A stretch of 64,000 nt of DNA, from contig JBEBSD010000011.1 of NCBI GenBank assembly GCA_040394475.1, forward strand, positions 1 through 64,000, in the 5' to 3' direction. Numbering within the stretch: position 1 is the stretch's first letter; the number at the start of each line of letters is the position of its first letter. The notes below the pieces were generated by a model. The model had not been told where the DNA came from, did not search any database, and was given only the letters and a program-made list of their open reading frames with translations. The DNA is from JBEBSD01 sp040394475 (lineage in GTDB: Bacteria > Bacteroidota > Bacteroidia > Cytophagales > Spirosomataceae). The translations under genes and the position numbers were made by a program. Below are positions 1-8,279 of this stretch, piece by piece.

Positions 1-51
1 CAGGACCCATACATTAAAAGTGTATTGCTCTACCAGCTGAGCTACGGAATC
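1..51 (-). tRNA. tRNA-Lys(UUU), cut by window edge
   Basis: Reading the minus strand from 51, the sequence starts GATTCCG, continues with the D-arm TAGCTCAGCTGGTAGAGCA and then an anticodon arm with loop CTTTTAA between pairing ATACA and TGTAT. The anticodon is UUU, so lysine. The variable loop begins (GGGTCCTG) and the T-arm and 3' acceptor strand lie outside the window. Nothing in the visible half argues against a working gene. Confidence 0.9.
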
Positions 52-79
52 ATTCATTTCAATTTTCAGAAACCACCTT

Positions 80-201
80 TGTGATTTCACTGGTATTCAA
101 ATGGCAGCGGCCAACCGTTCAGACGTGACCCCGGCCAGGACCTATACATTAAAAGTGTCGGTCCGGCGTTCCGGTTGCTCTACCAGCTGAGCTACGGAAT
201 C
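80..201 (-). pseudogene. Degenerate tRNA-Lys(UUU) copy with two insertions
   Basis: The minus strand from 201 repeats the first half of the neighbouring tRNA-Lys: GATTCCG, the same D-arm, the same loop CTTTTAA and GTCCTG. Two blocks interrupt it. About 17 bases, themselves able to form a small CCGG...CCGG hairpin, sit between the D-arm and the anticodon stem. About 30 bases follow the variable loop. A T-arm-like end (TTTGAATACCAG, then AAATCACA) follows, but the acceptor pairing is reduced: GATT pairs with AATC, then there is a mismatch. The outer two pairs of the anticodon stem are also lost. A decayed duplicate is the simplest reading; an intron-like or regulatory tRNA-like element is a less likely alternative. 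Confidence 0.7.
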
Positions 202-642
202 TTTTGCGGGTGATTTAAACTGTTTCCCCTTCAGTTAAACGTCAAACAGCCGTCGTTTTTACCGCCTTTCTGTTCAACGTGGGTGCAAAAGTATAGGAAA
301 AAGTTTAGACACCAAACTGCACCTTCAAAAAACTTTCAAAAAAGCCACATTTCCTTCTTTTATAAAAGCAGCTGTTGGAATAATACCAAAGAGCGGGATC
401 CCGGGACGGGTTGGATCCGAAAACAATTTCGGACAACGCTAAAAGGCTTCCCCGGCAAATGTCAAAAAGCGGCTATACCTCCTTTTTTCTACTGAATTCT
501 CCATTCCAGGGTACAACCTCCTGTTACATACTGCATATTTCATAAATTTGCAGTAATTTGTGACATAAATCAGCGGAGATCCTGGTGCAGACGGTAGTAT
601 GCCCGATCATCTTCTCCGCCACAATCCTAACAATTTCTATTC
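202..642. other. Gene-free stretch
   Basis: About 440 bases between the tRNA region and the first protein gene. Short open frames here have no family resemblance and no suitable start context. The only signal seen is a promoter-like -7 box near its right end, listed separately. Confidence 0.5.
543..550 (+). promoter_or_regulatory. Candidate -7 box (TAAATTTG)
   Basis: TAAATTTG fits the Bacteroidota -7 consensus TANNTTTG and lies 92 bases before the gene at 643. No good TTTG element is seen at the expected distance upstream, so support is weak. Confidence 0.3.
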
Positions 643-1161
643 ATGCAAAGAAGACAAGCCCTGAAAACCGTCGCCTTAACCATGGGCGGTATGCTGAGTT
701 TGCCGGCCTGGGCAAATGCCTGGCGGCCGGAAACGGTGCGGCATACCGGCCTTCTGACTACGGATCAGAAGACAACCCTGGCTGCAGTCGTCGATACCAT
801 TATTCCCGAAACCGACACTCCCGGGGCAAAAGCACTGAACGTGGCCGACTTCCTGGAACGGATGGTTGCCGATTGCCAACCCGACGAAGACCATACATCC
901 CTTAAAGACAGCCTGAATACCTTGAACGCTGAATCCGTTTCCAAAGATGGGAAACCCTTTGCTTCGCTGGATTCCGGACGGCGGCTGTCGCTGTTGAAAT
1001 CCTGGGAGTCAGGGAGCGCTGCTCAGAAAAAGTTTTTCGGTCTGGCCAAAAACCTGACCATTCAGGGCTATATGAGCTCAGAATATGTCATGACCAACCT
1101 AACGCACTATGAACTGGTACCGGGGCGCTATCACGGATGCGTAGATCTGAAAACCAGTTAA
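643..1161 (+). CDS. Gluconate 2-dehydrogenase subunit 3 family protein
   Basis: A 172-residue protein of the small-subunit family (PF13618) that accompanies membrane-bound GMC-type sugar or alcohol dehydrogenases. The N-terminus MQRRQALKT, followed by a hydrophobic stretch ending near PAWANA, looks like a twin-arginine signal, so it probably carries its folded flavoprotein partner to the periplasm. The family core starts with a 'tTDQKTTLAAVVDTIIP' segment at about residues 40-56 and ends with a conserved 'VPGRYHGC' region near the C-terminus. The flavoprotein gene begins 34 bases downstream. No cytochrome c subunit lies beside them, so the electron acceptor is unknown. The substrate cannot be told from sequence. 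Confidence 0.88.
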   Translation: MQRRQALKTVALTMGGMLSLPAWANAWRPETVRHTGLLTTDQKTTLAAVVDTIIPETDTPGAKALNVADFLERMVADCQPDEDHTSLKDSLNTLNAESVSKDGKPFASLDSGRRLSLLKSWESGSAAQKKFFGLAKNLTIQGYMSSEYVMTNLTHYELVPGRYHGCVDLKTS

Positions 1162-1195
1162 GTTGCTCCCCTCACAATTGTTAACCTTAAATTCA

Positions 1196-2938
1196 ATGAA
1201 TAAGACAAACGGCGCTTTTGAAGCGATCCATTTTAATATAGACGGCGCAAAGCAGCATACCTACGATGCGATCGTCATTGGTTCCGGTATCAGCGGCGGC
1301 TGGTCGGCTAAAGAGCTTTCCGAAAAAGGGCTGAAAACACTCCTGCTGGAGAGAGGACGGAATGTTGAACATATCAAGGACTACCCGACTACCAATAAAA
1401 TGCCCTGGGAGTTTGATCACCGGGAACGGATGCCGCTGGAGGTGATTAAAGAAAACCCCATCGTAAGCCGCTGTTATAACTTCAAAGAATCGGCCGCGCA
1501 TTTTTTCGTAAAAGATAAAGAGCACCCCTATGTCCAGGAAAAGCCATTTGACTGGATCCGGGGCTACCAGGTGGGCGGAAAATCTTTGCTGTGGGCGCGC
1601 CAGACCCAGCGGTGGTCAAAATACGACTTCGAGGGCCCGGGACGGGATGGCTTTGCAGTGGAATGGCCGATTTCGTATGACGAGATCGCACCATGGTACA
1701 GTTACGTGGAGAAATTTGCCGGGATTTCCGGTAATAAAGACGGCCTGGAGGAACTGCCGGATGGCGAATTCCTGCCCCCTCACGACATGAGCTGTGTGGA
1801 AAAATACTTCAGTGAACAGGTGGCCCGTCACTATGACAAAAAGCGCCACGTCATTATAGGGCGCTGTGCCCATATTACCCAGCCGCAGCCCATCCACCTG
1901 CAACAAGGACGGGCGCAGTGCCAGCACCGGGTGATATGTGAGCGCGGCTGTCCGTTCGGGGGCTATTTCGCCAGCAATTCGACCACCATCCCCTGGGCCC
2001 TGAAAACAGGGAACCTTACCCTGCAGACCGATTCCGTCGTCCATTCCATTATTTATGACGATCAGAAAGGAAAAGTAACCGGCGTCAGGGTGATCGATGC
2101 CCATACACTTCAGGTAACCGAATATTATGCCCGGATTATTTTTGTCAATGCTGCTGCGCTCAATACGAACCTGATCCTGCTCAATTCCATTTCGAAGCGT
2201 TTTCCCAACGGACTGGGAAACGATAGCGGGTTGTTGGGGAAATATGTTGCCTTCCACAATTACCGGGCCGGGATAAGCGGACAATACGAGGGTTTCCTGG
2301 ATAAAACTACCGACGGAAAAAGACCGAATGGCGGATACATTCCCCGCTTCCGGAATGTATTCAAACAGGAAACCGATTTCTTGAGAGGCTACGCAGCCGG
2401 CTTCGGAGCAAACCGCGGCGCTTCTAACGACCGGAGCGGCCTCGGAGAAGAGCTGAAGGAAGGCCTGTTTACCACCCGCTATGGAAACTGGAACGTGGGG
2501 TCGCACATGATGGGCGAAACAATCCCCAAGGAAAGTAATTTCGTTGCACTGGATTCCGACAAGAAGGATCCATTCGGGATTCCTCAATTGCGGATTTCGG
2601 TAGATTACGATGACAATGATGAAAAAATGGTGAAGGATTACCTGGAACAAATGACAGAAATGTTCACAAAAGCCGGGTTTACCAATATCCGTACCCGCGA
2701 CGACCACCGCGCTCCGGGACTCGACATACACGAAATGGGGGGAGTCCGTATGGGTAAGGACCCCAAAACTTCTCTGCTGAACAAATGGAACCAGCTGCAC
2801 CTGGCGCCCAATGTGTTTGTCACCGACGGCGCCTGCATGACCTCCACTGCCACTCAGAATCCCTCTCTTACATACATGGCATTTTCTGCGCGGTCAGCCG
2901 ATTATGCGGTCAAACAACTGAAAAAGAAAAACCTCTGA
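1196..2938 (+). CDS. GMC family FAD-dependent oxidoreductase
   Basis: A 580-residue flavoprotein of the glucose-methanol-choline oxidoreductase family, expected to oxidise a sugar or alcohol in the periplasm together with the subunit-3 protein just upstream. The FAD-binding loop GSGISGG is at residues 29-35. The C-terminal GMC domain shows HEMGG (His512) and, further on, TQNPSLT (Asn555), the usual His/Asn active-site pair. A cysteine-rich patch (CERGCPFGG) lies mid-protein. An in-frame TTG at 1163 would add 11 residues, but the ATG at 1196 was chosen because the family starts shortly before the FAD motif. The protein has no signal of its own, consistent with Tat export as a passenger. The exact substrate is not predictable. 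Confidence 0.92.
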   Translation: MNKTNGAFEAIHFNIDGAKQHTYDAIVIGSGISGGWSAKELSEKGLKTLLLERGRNVEHIKDYPTTNKMPWEFDHRERMPLEVIKENPIVSRCYNFKESAAHFFVKDKEHPYVQEKPFDWIRGYQVGGKSLLWARQTQRWSKYDFEGPGRDGFAVEWPISYDEIAPWYSYVEKFAGISGNKDGLEELPDGEFLPPHDMSCVEKYFSEQVARHYDKKRHVIIGRCAHITQPQPIHLQQGRAQCQHRVICERGCPFGGYFASNSTTIPWALKTGNLTLQTDSVVHSIIYDDQKGKVTGVRVIDAHTLQVTEYYARIIFVNAAALNTNLILLNSISKRFPNGLGNDSGLLGKYVAFHNYRAGISGQYEGFLDKTTDGKRPNGGYIPRFRNVFKQETDFLRGYAAGFGANRGASNDRSGLGEELKEGLFTTRYGNWNVGSHMMGETIPKESNFVALDSDKKDPFGIPQLRISVDYDDNDEKMVKDYLEQMTEMFTKAGFTNIRTRDDHRAPGLDIHEMGGVRMGKDPKTSLLNKWNQLHLAPNVFVTDGACMTSTATQNPSLTYMAFSARSADYAVKQLKKKNL

Positions 2939-2942
2939 TTAT

Positions 2943-2985
2943 CCGGAGCCCGATACCGTTTCCGGGCTCCGGACAACACTTTTCT
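2943..2985 (+). terminator. Hairpin terminator, possibly bidirectional
   Basis: A perfect 10-bp stem (CCGGAGCCCG pairing with CGGGCTCCGG, 2943-2972) lies four bases after the GMC stop codon, followed by a weak T-rich stretch (ACTTTTC). It lies between two convergent genes, so it may also stop transcripts from the gene at 3087-4892. Confidence 0.65.
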
Positions 2986-3086
2986 GATCATCTCCGGCAA
3001 GAAGGACGAGTTGGTGTCTTTCGGGACGACCAATCGAGTTACATTAGTTCCAATCTGCCTTTTCAATCCTTCCCACCCCAATCATG

Positions 3087-4892
3087 CTATTTTTCCTGCG
3101 AAAAAATGAGGACCGTATAAGCAGGGAGCTGCAGGGTAGCGTGGACGGGTAATTGATCAAATTCTCCCTCCATTGTCTCCAGATCGTACGCAGGGTGGTT
3201 GGAAAAATCAGGATCATACAGGTTGCTGTCACTGTTGAACCGGAGAGACCACTTTCCGGCTCTCGGGAATCCGACCGTAAAATCATCACGGTTCTGCGCG
3301 GAAAAATTAAAAGCCGCCACTACACTATCTTTAGGCCCGCCCTCCTGCCAGCGATGCATGACCAGCACCTTGGCGTCGTCATCCTGCCGTATAACCCGCA
3401 CATGCTGCCCTTGCAACCCTCCCGTCACCCCGTACCAGTTACGCCGGAGCAGGATCAGATCACGATGCAATGCCGCAAATCCGTTAAACTGCTCCAGCCG
3501 GCTCCAGTCGATCGGATCGGTATCCGAAAACCATTTATCCTCCAGCAGCGTCTGGCCCTGAAACAACATCGGGATACCCGGCGAGGTTACCGCCAACGCA
3601 ACCCCGATACTGGCCCTTTTTTTCGAATACCAGTTGTCGACATCCCCATCCGAAATTTCCTGGGCAACCCGCTCGCGGCCATTCGCTACTTCGTCGTGGG
3701 ATTCTGTATAAATAATCCGCTGGAAAGCATCGCCATTATACCGGTTCTGCACGACGTTTGCCAGCGCTGTTATGCTCCTGTTGGCGTCATCCGGTGTGAT
3801 GATAGCCCCTCTGACCGTATGTACAAAATCGGCGTCCCATTGCGCGCCATAACCGAGTCCTCCGTTTTCAACGGCATCGGTCACGAATTCCAGGGAATGC
3901 ATGTCTTCCGCTATCGTAATGCACCCGCCGAATTGCTCCCGGATGTCTGCATTGATCCACTGGATCAGTGTGATCCCTTCCACAATGTCATTTCCGGGAT
4001 TGCCATCCGCCTTTACATTCCGGATATAAGGAACCATATCCATTCGCAAGCCGTCTGCCCGGTAATCACGCAGCCACATGAGCGCATTATCATGAATATA
4101 CTGTCTAACCTCGTTACGGCCGTAATCAGGCCGGGTGTTCCCCCAGGGAGTTTCTGCTTTCCAGTCGTTGTAAAAATAAATTCCGCCGCCGTCGTTTTCC
4201 TGCCAGCCGTCAAATTGCCACAGGTCCATATCCGACGGGCCGAAGTGATTATACACCACATCCATGATTACCGCAATCCCCGCCTCATGCGCCGCTTTAA
4301 CAAAATTTTTCAGCCCGTCCGGTCCGCCGTAATCGGACTCTATGGCAAACGGGTGCGCCGGATTATATCCCCAGGAACGCGAACCCGGAAATTCCGAACA
4401 GGGCATTATTTCCACGGCATTGATACCCAGCTCCTGCAGATAAGGCAGCTTTTCGATCGCTGTATAAAACGTACCGACCGATTCCTTACTTTTCGCATGA
4501 AAGGTACCGATGTGCATTTCATAAATCACTAATTCGTTCCACGAGGGAAGCTGGAAAACAGTATCCTGCCAGTCAAAGGCACCGGGGTCATACACCACAC
4601 TGTTGCCGGCCGAATTTGTAAGCTGCAATGCATACGGATCGTTTCGAAAGAATTCCCCGAAAGGAGAACGTATATAATATTTATACTCGTCGCCTGCCTG
4701 GGAATGCGGGACGAATCCCCCCCAGTTACCGTTTTCCTCCTGCTGTAACGGACATGCCTCTTTATCCCATTCGTTGAAGCTCCCTGTTACGCTCACCCAT
4801 TCCGCATGCGGAGCCCATACCCTGTAAAATACGCCATCCGGATGGCACACCGCACCCATTCCCTGGTAGGGATTATTATTCCGATCTTCCAT
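3087..4892 (-). CDS. GH13 alpha-amylase family protein with CBM48 (branching-enzyme-like)
   Basis: A 601-residue member of glycoside hydrolase family 13. An N-terminal CBM48/isoamylase-type beta domain (about 15-110, with 'VFYRVWAPHAEWVSVTGSFN') precedes a TIM barrel. The catalytic set is intact: nucleophile Asp285 in DGLRMD, acid/base Glu329 in ITIAED, and Asp400 in ESHDE. A small C-terminal beta domain follows. Domain order and motifs match glycogen branching enzymes and related alpha-glucan enzymes, and there is no signal peptide, so a cytoplasmic role in storage or maltodextrin metabolism is likely. It is shorter than many GlgB proteins because it lacks the extra N-terminal module. No other glycogen genes are adjacent. 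Branching versus hydrolytic activity cannot be decided from sequence. Confidence 0.85.
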   Translation of the reverse strand: MEDRNNNPYQGMGAVCHPDGVFYRVWAPHAEWVSVTGSFNEWDKEACPLQQEENGNWGGFVPHSQAGDEYKYYIRSPFGEFFRNDPYALQLTNSAGNSVVYDPGAFDWQDTVFQLPSWNELVIYEMHIGTFHAKSKESVGTFYTAIEKLPYLQELGINAVEIMPCSEFPGSRSWGYNPAHPFAIESDYGGPDGLKNFVKAAHEAGIAVIMDVVYNHFGPSDMDLWQFDGWQENDGGGIYFYNDWKAETPWGNTRPDYGRNEVRQYIHDNALMWLRDYRADGLRMDMVPYIRNVKADGNPGNDIVEGITLIQWINADIREQFGGCITIAEDMHSLEFVTDAVENGGLGYGAQWDADFVHTVRGAIITPDDANRSITALANVVQNRYNGDAFQRIIYTESHDEVANGRERVAQEISDGDVDNWYSKKRASIGVALAVTSPGIPMLFQGQTLLEDKWFSDTDPIDWSRLEQFNGFAALHRDLILLRRNWYGVTGGLQGQHVRVIRQDDDAKVLVMHRWQEGGPKDSVVAAFNFSAQNRDDFTVGFPRAGKWSLRFNSDSNLYDPDFSNHPAYDLETMEGEFDQLPVHATLQLPAYTVLIFSQEK

Positions 4893-5070
4893 ATCCTTAC
4901 AAAACGTTTAGCAAAGTATTCTTAAAAAGGCAAATTACAGAATTATAAATTATTACCGCAAAAACAGGGTTATTTCAAGGAGAAAGTAACGCTGAAAGCC
5001 GTTTTCCACTGCCCGGATCCACTGTTCCGGCGGACTGCTCCGGAAACGGGAGAAAATCAGGGCGACTTTA

Positions 5071-5103
5071 TTTGTAATTAATCTAATTAGATACTTACCT
5101 TTG
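5071..5103 (+). promoter_or_regulatory. Promoter, TTTG - 21 bp - TACCTTTG
   Basis: TTTG at 5071-5074 and TACCTTTG at 5096-5103, separated by 21 bases, match the Bacteroidota housekeeping promoter consensus. The start codon of the sigma-factor gene is 26 bases downstream, leaving a short leader. Confidence 0.75.
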
Positions 5104-5129
5104 CAGCGTACATAAGCTTACCCCTGGCA

Positions 5130-5669
5130 ATGCCTGAAGATTTTACGGAATCGGCTTCTTTTATAATCGATGAATGCAGCTTTAAGGAGCTGTATGAGCG
5201 CTATTGGGAAAAAGTCTATGCGGTTTGTTACAACAACATCCGCCAGGCAGAGGTGGCACAGGGCATGGTGCAGGATATTTACAGGTCACTCTGGGAAAGA
5301 CGGGATTCGGTTGAAATCGTGCTTTCTCCGGAAAGGTACCTTATCCGGGCAGCCAAATTCAAGGTTTTTGAATACATCCGGAATAAAAAAAGCAGAAAGG
5401 AACACACCGAGAAGGCCCTTTGCGACTACTGCGACTATACACATTCCACCGAAAACGAGGTCATGTACAACAGCCTCAAAGGCCAGGTAGCCCGCGTGGT
5501 GAACGGTCTCCCTGAAAAGTGCCGCCACGTATTTACTATGAGCCGGGAGGAAGGTCTTACGAATAAAGAGATCGCCCGCACGCTCTCCATTACGGAACGG
5601 GCCGTGGAATACCACATTTCACGCGCAATAGGCGTCTTAAAGACGCAGCTGCACGAGTATCTTTCCTAA
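5130..5669 (+). CDS. ECF RNA polymerase sigma factor (sigma-70 family)
   Basis: A 179-residue extracytoplasmic-function sigma factor of the type paired with FecR proteins in Bacteroidota. Region 2 spans about residues 15-85 and region 4 about 115-175. Region 4 contains a helix-turn-helix (LTNKEIARTLSITERAVEYH) that should read the -35 element. It starts at an ATG shortly after a clear promoter. The next gene, 263 bases away behind a repeat array, is a membrane protein resembling a FecR anti-sigma partner. No TonB receptor is nearby, although this kind of sigma factor normally controls one. Confidence 0.92.
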   Translation: MPEDFTESASFIIDECSFKELYERYWEKVYAVCYNNIRQAEVAQGMVQDIYRSLWERRDSVEIVLSPERYLIRAAKFKVFEYIRNKKSRKEHTEKALCDYCDYTHSTENEVMYNSLKGQVARVVNGLPEKCRHVFTMSREEGLTNKEIARTLSITERAVEYHISRAIGVLKTQLHEYLS

Positions 5670-5726
5670 ATTTTACCGGTGCATTTCGGTTCATTGTTTT
5701 TTATGCTACTTTTACTTGGAGGGGGC

Positions 5727-5836
5727 TTTAGGTGTTAGGCTTTAGGTGTTAGGTTTTAGGTGTTAGGTTTTAGGTGTTAGGTTTTAGGTGTTAGGTCTTA
5801 GGTTTGGGGTTTTAGGTCTTGGGTTTTAGGTTTGGG
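5727..5836 (+). repeat. Heptanucleotide tandem repeat (TTAGGTG/TTAGGTT)
   Basis: About 110 bases made of 7-base units, mostly TTAGGTG alternating with TTAGGTT or TTAGGCT and drifting to TTGGGTT at the right end. It fills most of the gap between the sigma factor and the FecR-like gene. The same unit recurs at about 31345 and 54124, so it belongs to a window-wide repeat family rather than to this operon. Confidence 0.9.
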
Positions 5837-5931
5837 CTGGTGGCGAAAAAGTTAGGAGCATGCGCTTATGAAATTCTCATGAGTTACCTAGCGCCGGAAA
5901 CCTAGCCGCTAACACCTGTTTATTGATACAG

Positions 5932-6591
5932 ATGAGAATATCGAAAGAACTTTTGGAAAAATACCACCTCGGGAAATGTTCGGAAGAAGAGCGGCATCGG
6001 GTTGAGGAGTGGTTGTTTAACGATAGTTTTGACGAGCCTCTCGACCTCCCCGCAACAGAAGATAAGGCGGTACACCGGCAACAAATATGGGAAGGCATTC
6101 GGTCCGTTCTCCCCGATCACGCCGGCCGGCCGGAGAAACGACGACAGAAGGTCCTTTGGTTACAGGCAGCGGCTATTGTGCTGCTCACAATCCTGGGATG
6201 GTTTCTGTGGCAGATGCGCAATCCCGCTCTGATGATAATCGAGGCCAGTAACTTGTCTGAGCTGCACAACAAAACCATTAACTCAGGCTTGTATACGATG
6301 GCCTTAGGCCCGGGAAGCAATGTCCGGATTGACCCGACCAGCGAGACCATGGCGTTTTGCGGCTCATTGTCCTTTAGTCCAACCGAGGATATAACCATGA
6401 AGATTGTAGGAGAATGTCTTTCCGGAGCCGCACCGCAGGCGGTGATTGCCCTGAAGGGCGGCGCCAGCTATATTGCGTTCAGCTATCACGGTCCTGCAGA
6501 AAAAACCGAATTTGTCGTAGTCGAGCAAAATCAGCTGAGAACGCTTCCTCCCCTTATTCAGAAGCAATTGATCGCCCAATTTAAAATCTGA
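5932..6591 (+). CDS. FecR-like single-pass membrane protein (putative anti-sigma factor)
   Basis: A 219-residue protein. The N-terminus (about 5-30, 'LLEKYHLGKCSEEERHRVEEWL') matches the cytoplasmic N-terminal region of FecR-type regulators. One membrane helix follows at about 78-98 (VLLTILGWFLWQM). The periplasmic half is short and lacks a recognisable full FecR domain, so it may be truncated or divergent. It is probably the partner of the sigma factor upstream, which it would hold inactive. A TTG at 5923 would add three residues; the ATG at 5932 is preferred. The lipoprotein gene follows after five bases, suggesting co-transcription. Confidence 0.65.
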   Translation: MRISKELLEKYHLGKCSEEERHRVEEWLFNDSFDEPLDLPATEDKAVHRQQIWEGIRSVLPDHAGRPEKRRQKVLWLQAAAIVLLTILGWFLWQMRNPALMIIEASNLSELHNKTINSGLYTMALGPGSNVRIDPTSETMAFCGSLSFSPTEDITMKIVGECLSGAAPQAVIALKGGASYIAFSYHGPAEKTEFVVVEQNQLRTLPPLIQKQLIAQFKI

Positions 6592-6596
6592 TTTTC

Positions 6597-7811
6597 TTGA
6601 AACCGTTACTTCCCTTGCCTCGCCTTCTTCCACAGATCCTGGTCATCCTACTCATTGGGCTCCTTTCGGGCTGCAAGCCTTCCGCTCCCGGCGACACTCC
6701 TAAAAAATACAGTTTTCACCTGATGACCAAAGACGGCAGGGAATACCTGGTTCAGACCGATTCCCTGGAGCAAGGGCGCATCGACCCGCTTCAGGGGGCG
6801 CTGGTCATCCCGCCAAGGCATTTTTATAGCCTGATCGCAAAGGATGGTTATTATTACTACCTGGATGCTACAAAATCGGCCCTCATCAAATGCAGCCTCC
6901 GGGGACATACCTTCGCGCCTGTCGCCTCAGTCCCGTTAGAAGGCTTTTCAATGATTGAGAATTTCACCTGGCTCTCGCCCGATTCCCTGTTGCTGATCGG
7001 GTTTGACTTTGAGGCATCGATCACCCGCTTCGCAAGAGTCGACGTCAACCAATTGTCGGCCGAAGAAGGCCTGGTAGACATACCACCACCTTTTGGCCCC
7101 TTTAACTGGATGTCCATCGGATTTACCAAACTGAACCAAGACCGATTCCTGATCGGTTACACCTATCACAGCGCCCGGGAACCAGGCAGCTACTCGACCA
7201 TCGACACCATCACCGTAGACGTACTGTCGTATCCCTCAATGAAATCCCTGGCAAGGTATAAAGACACCCGTTCTGCTTATCCCGGCGGTATCAATACACA
7301 GCAATCCTACAGTTTTACGGACGAAAAAGGGGATTTTTACTTTGTCGCCTGTCCCGGTATCATCGCCGGCAACAACCCGGACAAACCAACCGGAATCTTC
7401 AGGATACGCGACGGGGAGGAAAGGCCCGACCCGGGATACTTCTTTAACATATCGGCCTCTGAAATTGACAATCACGGATATGGCTTCTGGTACATCGGGA
7501 AAGGGAGGGCTATTATCCGTACGGAACGAAAAAAGCTGTACACCAGTATCCAGGACCATTATAAGGTCCCTCACTTCGATTTCTATGTGCTGAACCTGGA
7601 GCGCCAAACGACCACGCGGCTCGATCTGCCCCTCGACAAGGGCTCTTCCCGTCAATGCGTATTAGTCGAAGACGGTAACGTCTACATCACCGTCAACTCC
7701 GACACGGACGGCTGCTATGTCTGGCTATTGGATCCCGTAACCCTTTCGCTGAAAAAAGGATTGCAGTTTACCGGCGAAACCGACTACATCCTCCGCCTGG
7801 ACCGCCTGTAG
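6597..7811 (+). CDS. Outer-membrane-type lipoprotein, beta-propeller-like (DUF4374-like)
   Basis: A 404-residue predicted lipoprotein: a hydrophobic leader (LLPQILVILLIGLLSGC) ends in a lipobox with Cys at about 26. The start must be the TTG at 6597, because the next in-frame ATG lies beyond the lipobox. The rest is rich in short beta segments of propeller type ('LDATKSALIKCSL', 'YVLNLERQTTTRLDLP', 'VWLLDPVTLSLKK'). It recalls DUF4374 proteins, which in Bacteroidota often sit beside PepSY proteins and TonB receptors in siderophore loci. The PepSY remnant directly downstream supports that reading. Family assignment is from memory of its general pattern and is tentative. Confidence 0.6.
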   Translation: MKPLLPLPRLLPQILVILLIGLLSGCKPSAPGDTPKKYSFHLMTKDGREYLVQTDSLEQGRIDPLQGALVIPPRHFYSLIAKDGYYYYLDATKSALIKCSLRGHTFAPVASVPLEGFSMIENFTWLSPDSLLLIGFDFEASITRFARVDVNQLSAEEGLVDIPPPFGPFNWMSIGFTKLNQDRFLIGYTYHSAREPGSYSTIDTITVDVLSYPSMKSLARYKDTRSAYPGGINTQQSYSFTDEKGDFYFVACPGIIAGNNPDKPTGIFRIRDGEERPDPGYFFNISASEIDNHGYGFWYIGKGRAIIRTERKKLYTSIQDHYKVPHFDFYVLNLERQTTTRLDLPLDKGSSRQCVLVEDGNVYITVNSDTDGCYVWLLDPVTLSLKKGLQFTGETDYILRLDRL

Positions 7812-7889
7812 CCTTTCGTACAGGCAGCCGCTTCACTTTAGTTAGAAAATTTAAATTTTTTACCTGCAGCTTCTTCGGGAAGGAAGCCA

Positions 7890-8116
7890 TTGTGCTACTC
7901 TATTACAGTGAGTACTACAAGAAACCCTATGCCGACCGGCAATACCCAAAAACCGATGCACAAAGAAAAAGCGGCAGACTGGATCATGCGGGCTAATTAC
8001 GGGATTCATACCGGTCTGGTGTACGGCACCGCCACCAAGATCCTGTATTTTCTGGCAAGTCTTATTTGTCCAGTCTTCCCGTCACCGGCTTTATCGTAGG
8101 GTACCATCGGAAATAG
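7890..8116 (+). pseudogene. PepSY-associated membrane protein, C-terminal remnant (frameshifted)
   Basis: One frame gives 'ADWIMRANYGIHTGLVYG' and 'TKILYFLASLI', the signature of the last periplasmic segment and membrane helix of PepSY iron-uptake membrane proteins. About 8066-8071 the frame breaks; the neighbouring frame continues 'SLPVTGFIVGYHRK' and stops at 8114-8116, which is the normal family ending. About 400 upstream residues of the family are missing. The fragment lies 78 bases after the DUF4374-like gene, matching the order of siderophore-uptake loci. It is best read as a dead end-piece of a deleted gene. Confidence 0.75.
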
Positions 8117-8247
8117 GGCAAGAAAAAGGTACGATCCGATAGCAGAGATAACCTAAAGCCAACCGGCATTCCCCCGAAGTCCCGCGCCAACCTGTAAGAT
8201 TTATGCCGTTTATCCGAACGGGCCAGGGTACTCCCGATCAATTCTGC

Positions 8248-8255
8248 TACCTTTG
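8248..8255 (+). promoter_or_regulatory. Candidate -7 box (TACCTTTG)
   Basis: TACCTTTG fits TANNTTTG and lies 24 bases before the ATG of the PhnA-domain gene. It excludes the in-frame TTG at 8262 as a likely start. No TTTG is seen at the -33 position. Confidence 0.5.
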
Positions 8256-8279
8256 TGAACTTTGAAAGCGAATGAATCT

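Noticed and set aside
283..495. Short open frame near the tRNA region
   Set aside because: Composition and lack of family resemblance suggest chance; no promoter or initiation signal.
1616..2800. Long minus-strand open frame
   Set aside because: It is a shadow of the GMC oxidoreductase gene, whose motifs and length are clear.
5727..5836. Telomere-like TTAGG repeats
   Set aside because: The unit is seven bases with variable last positions and lies inside a bacterial operon region, not at an end.
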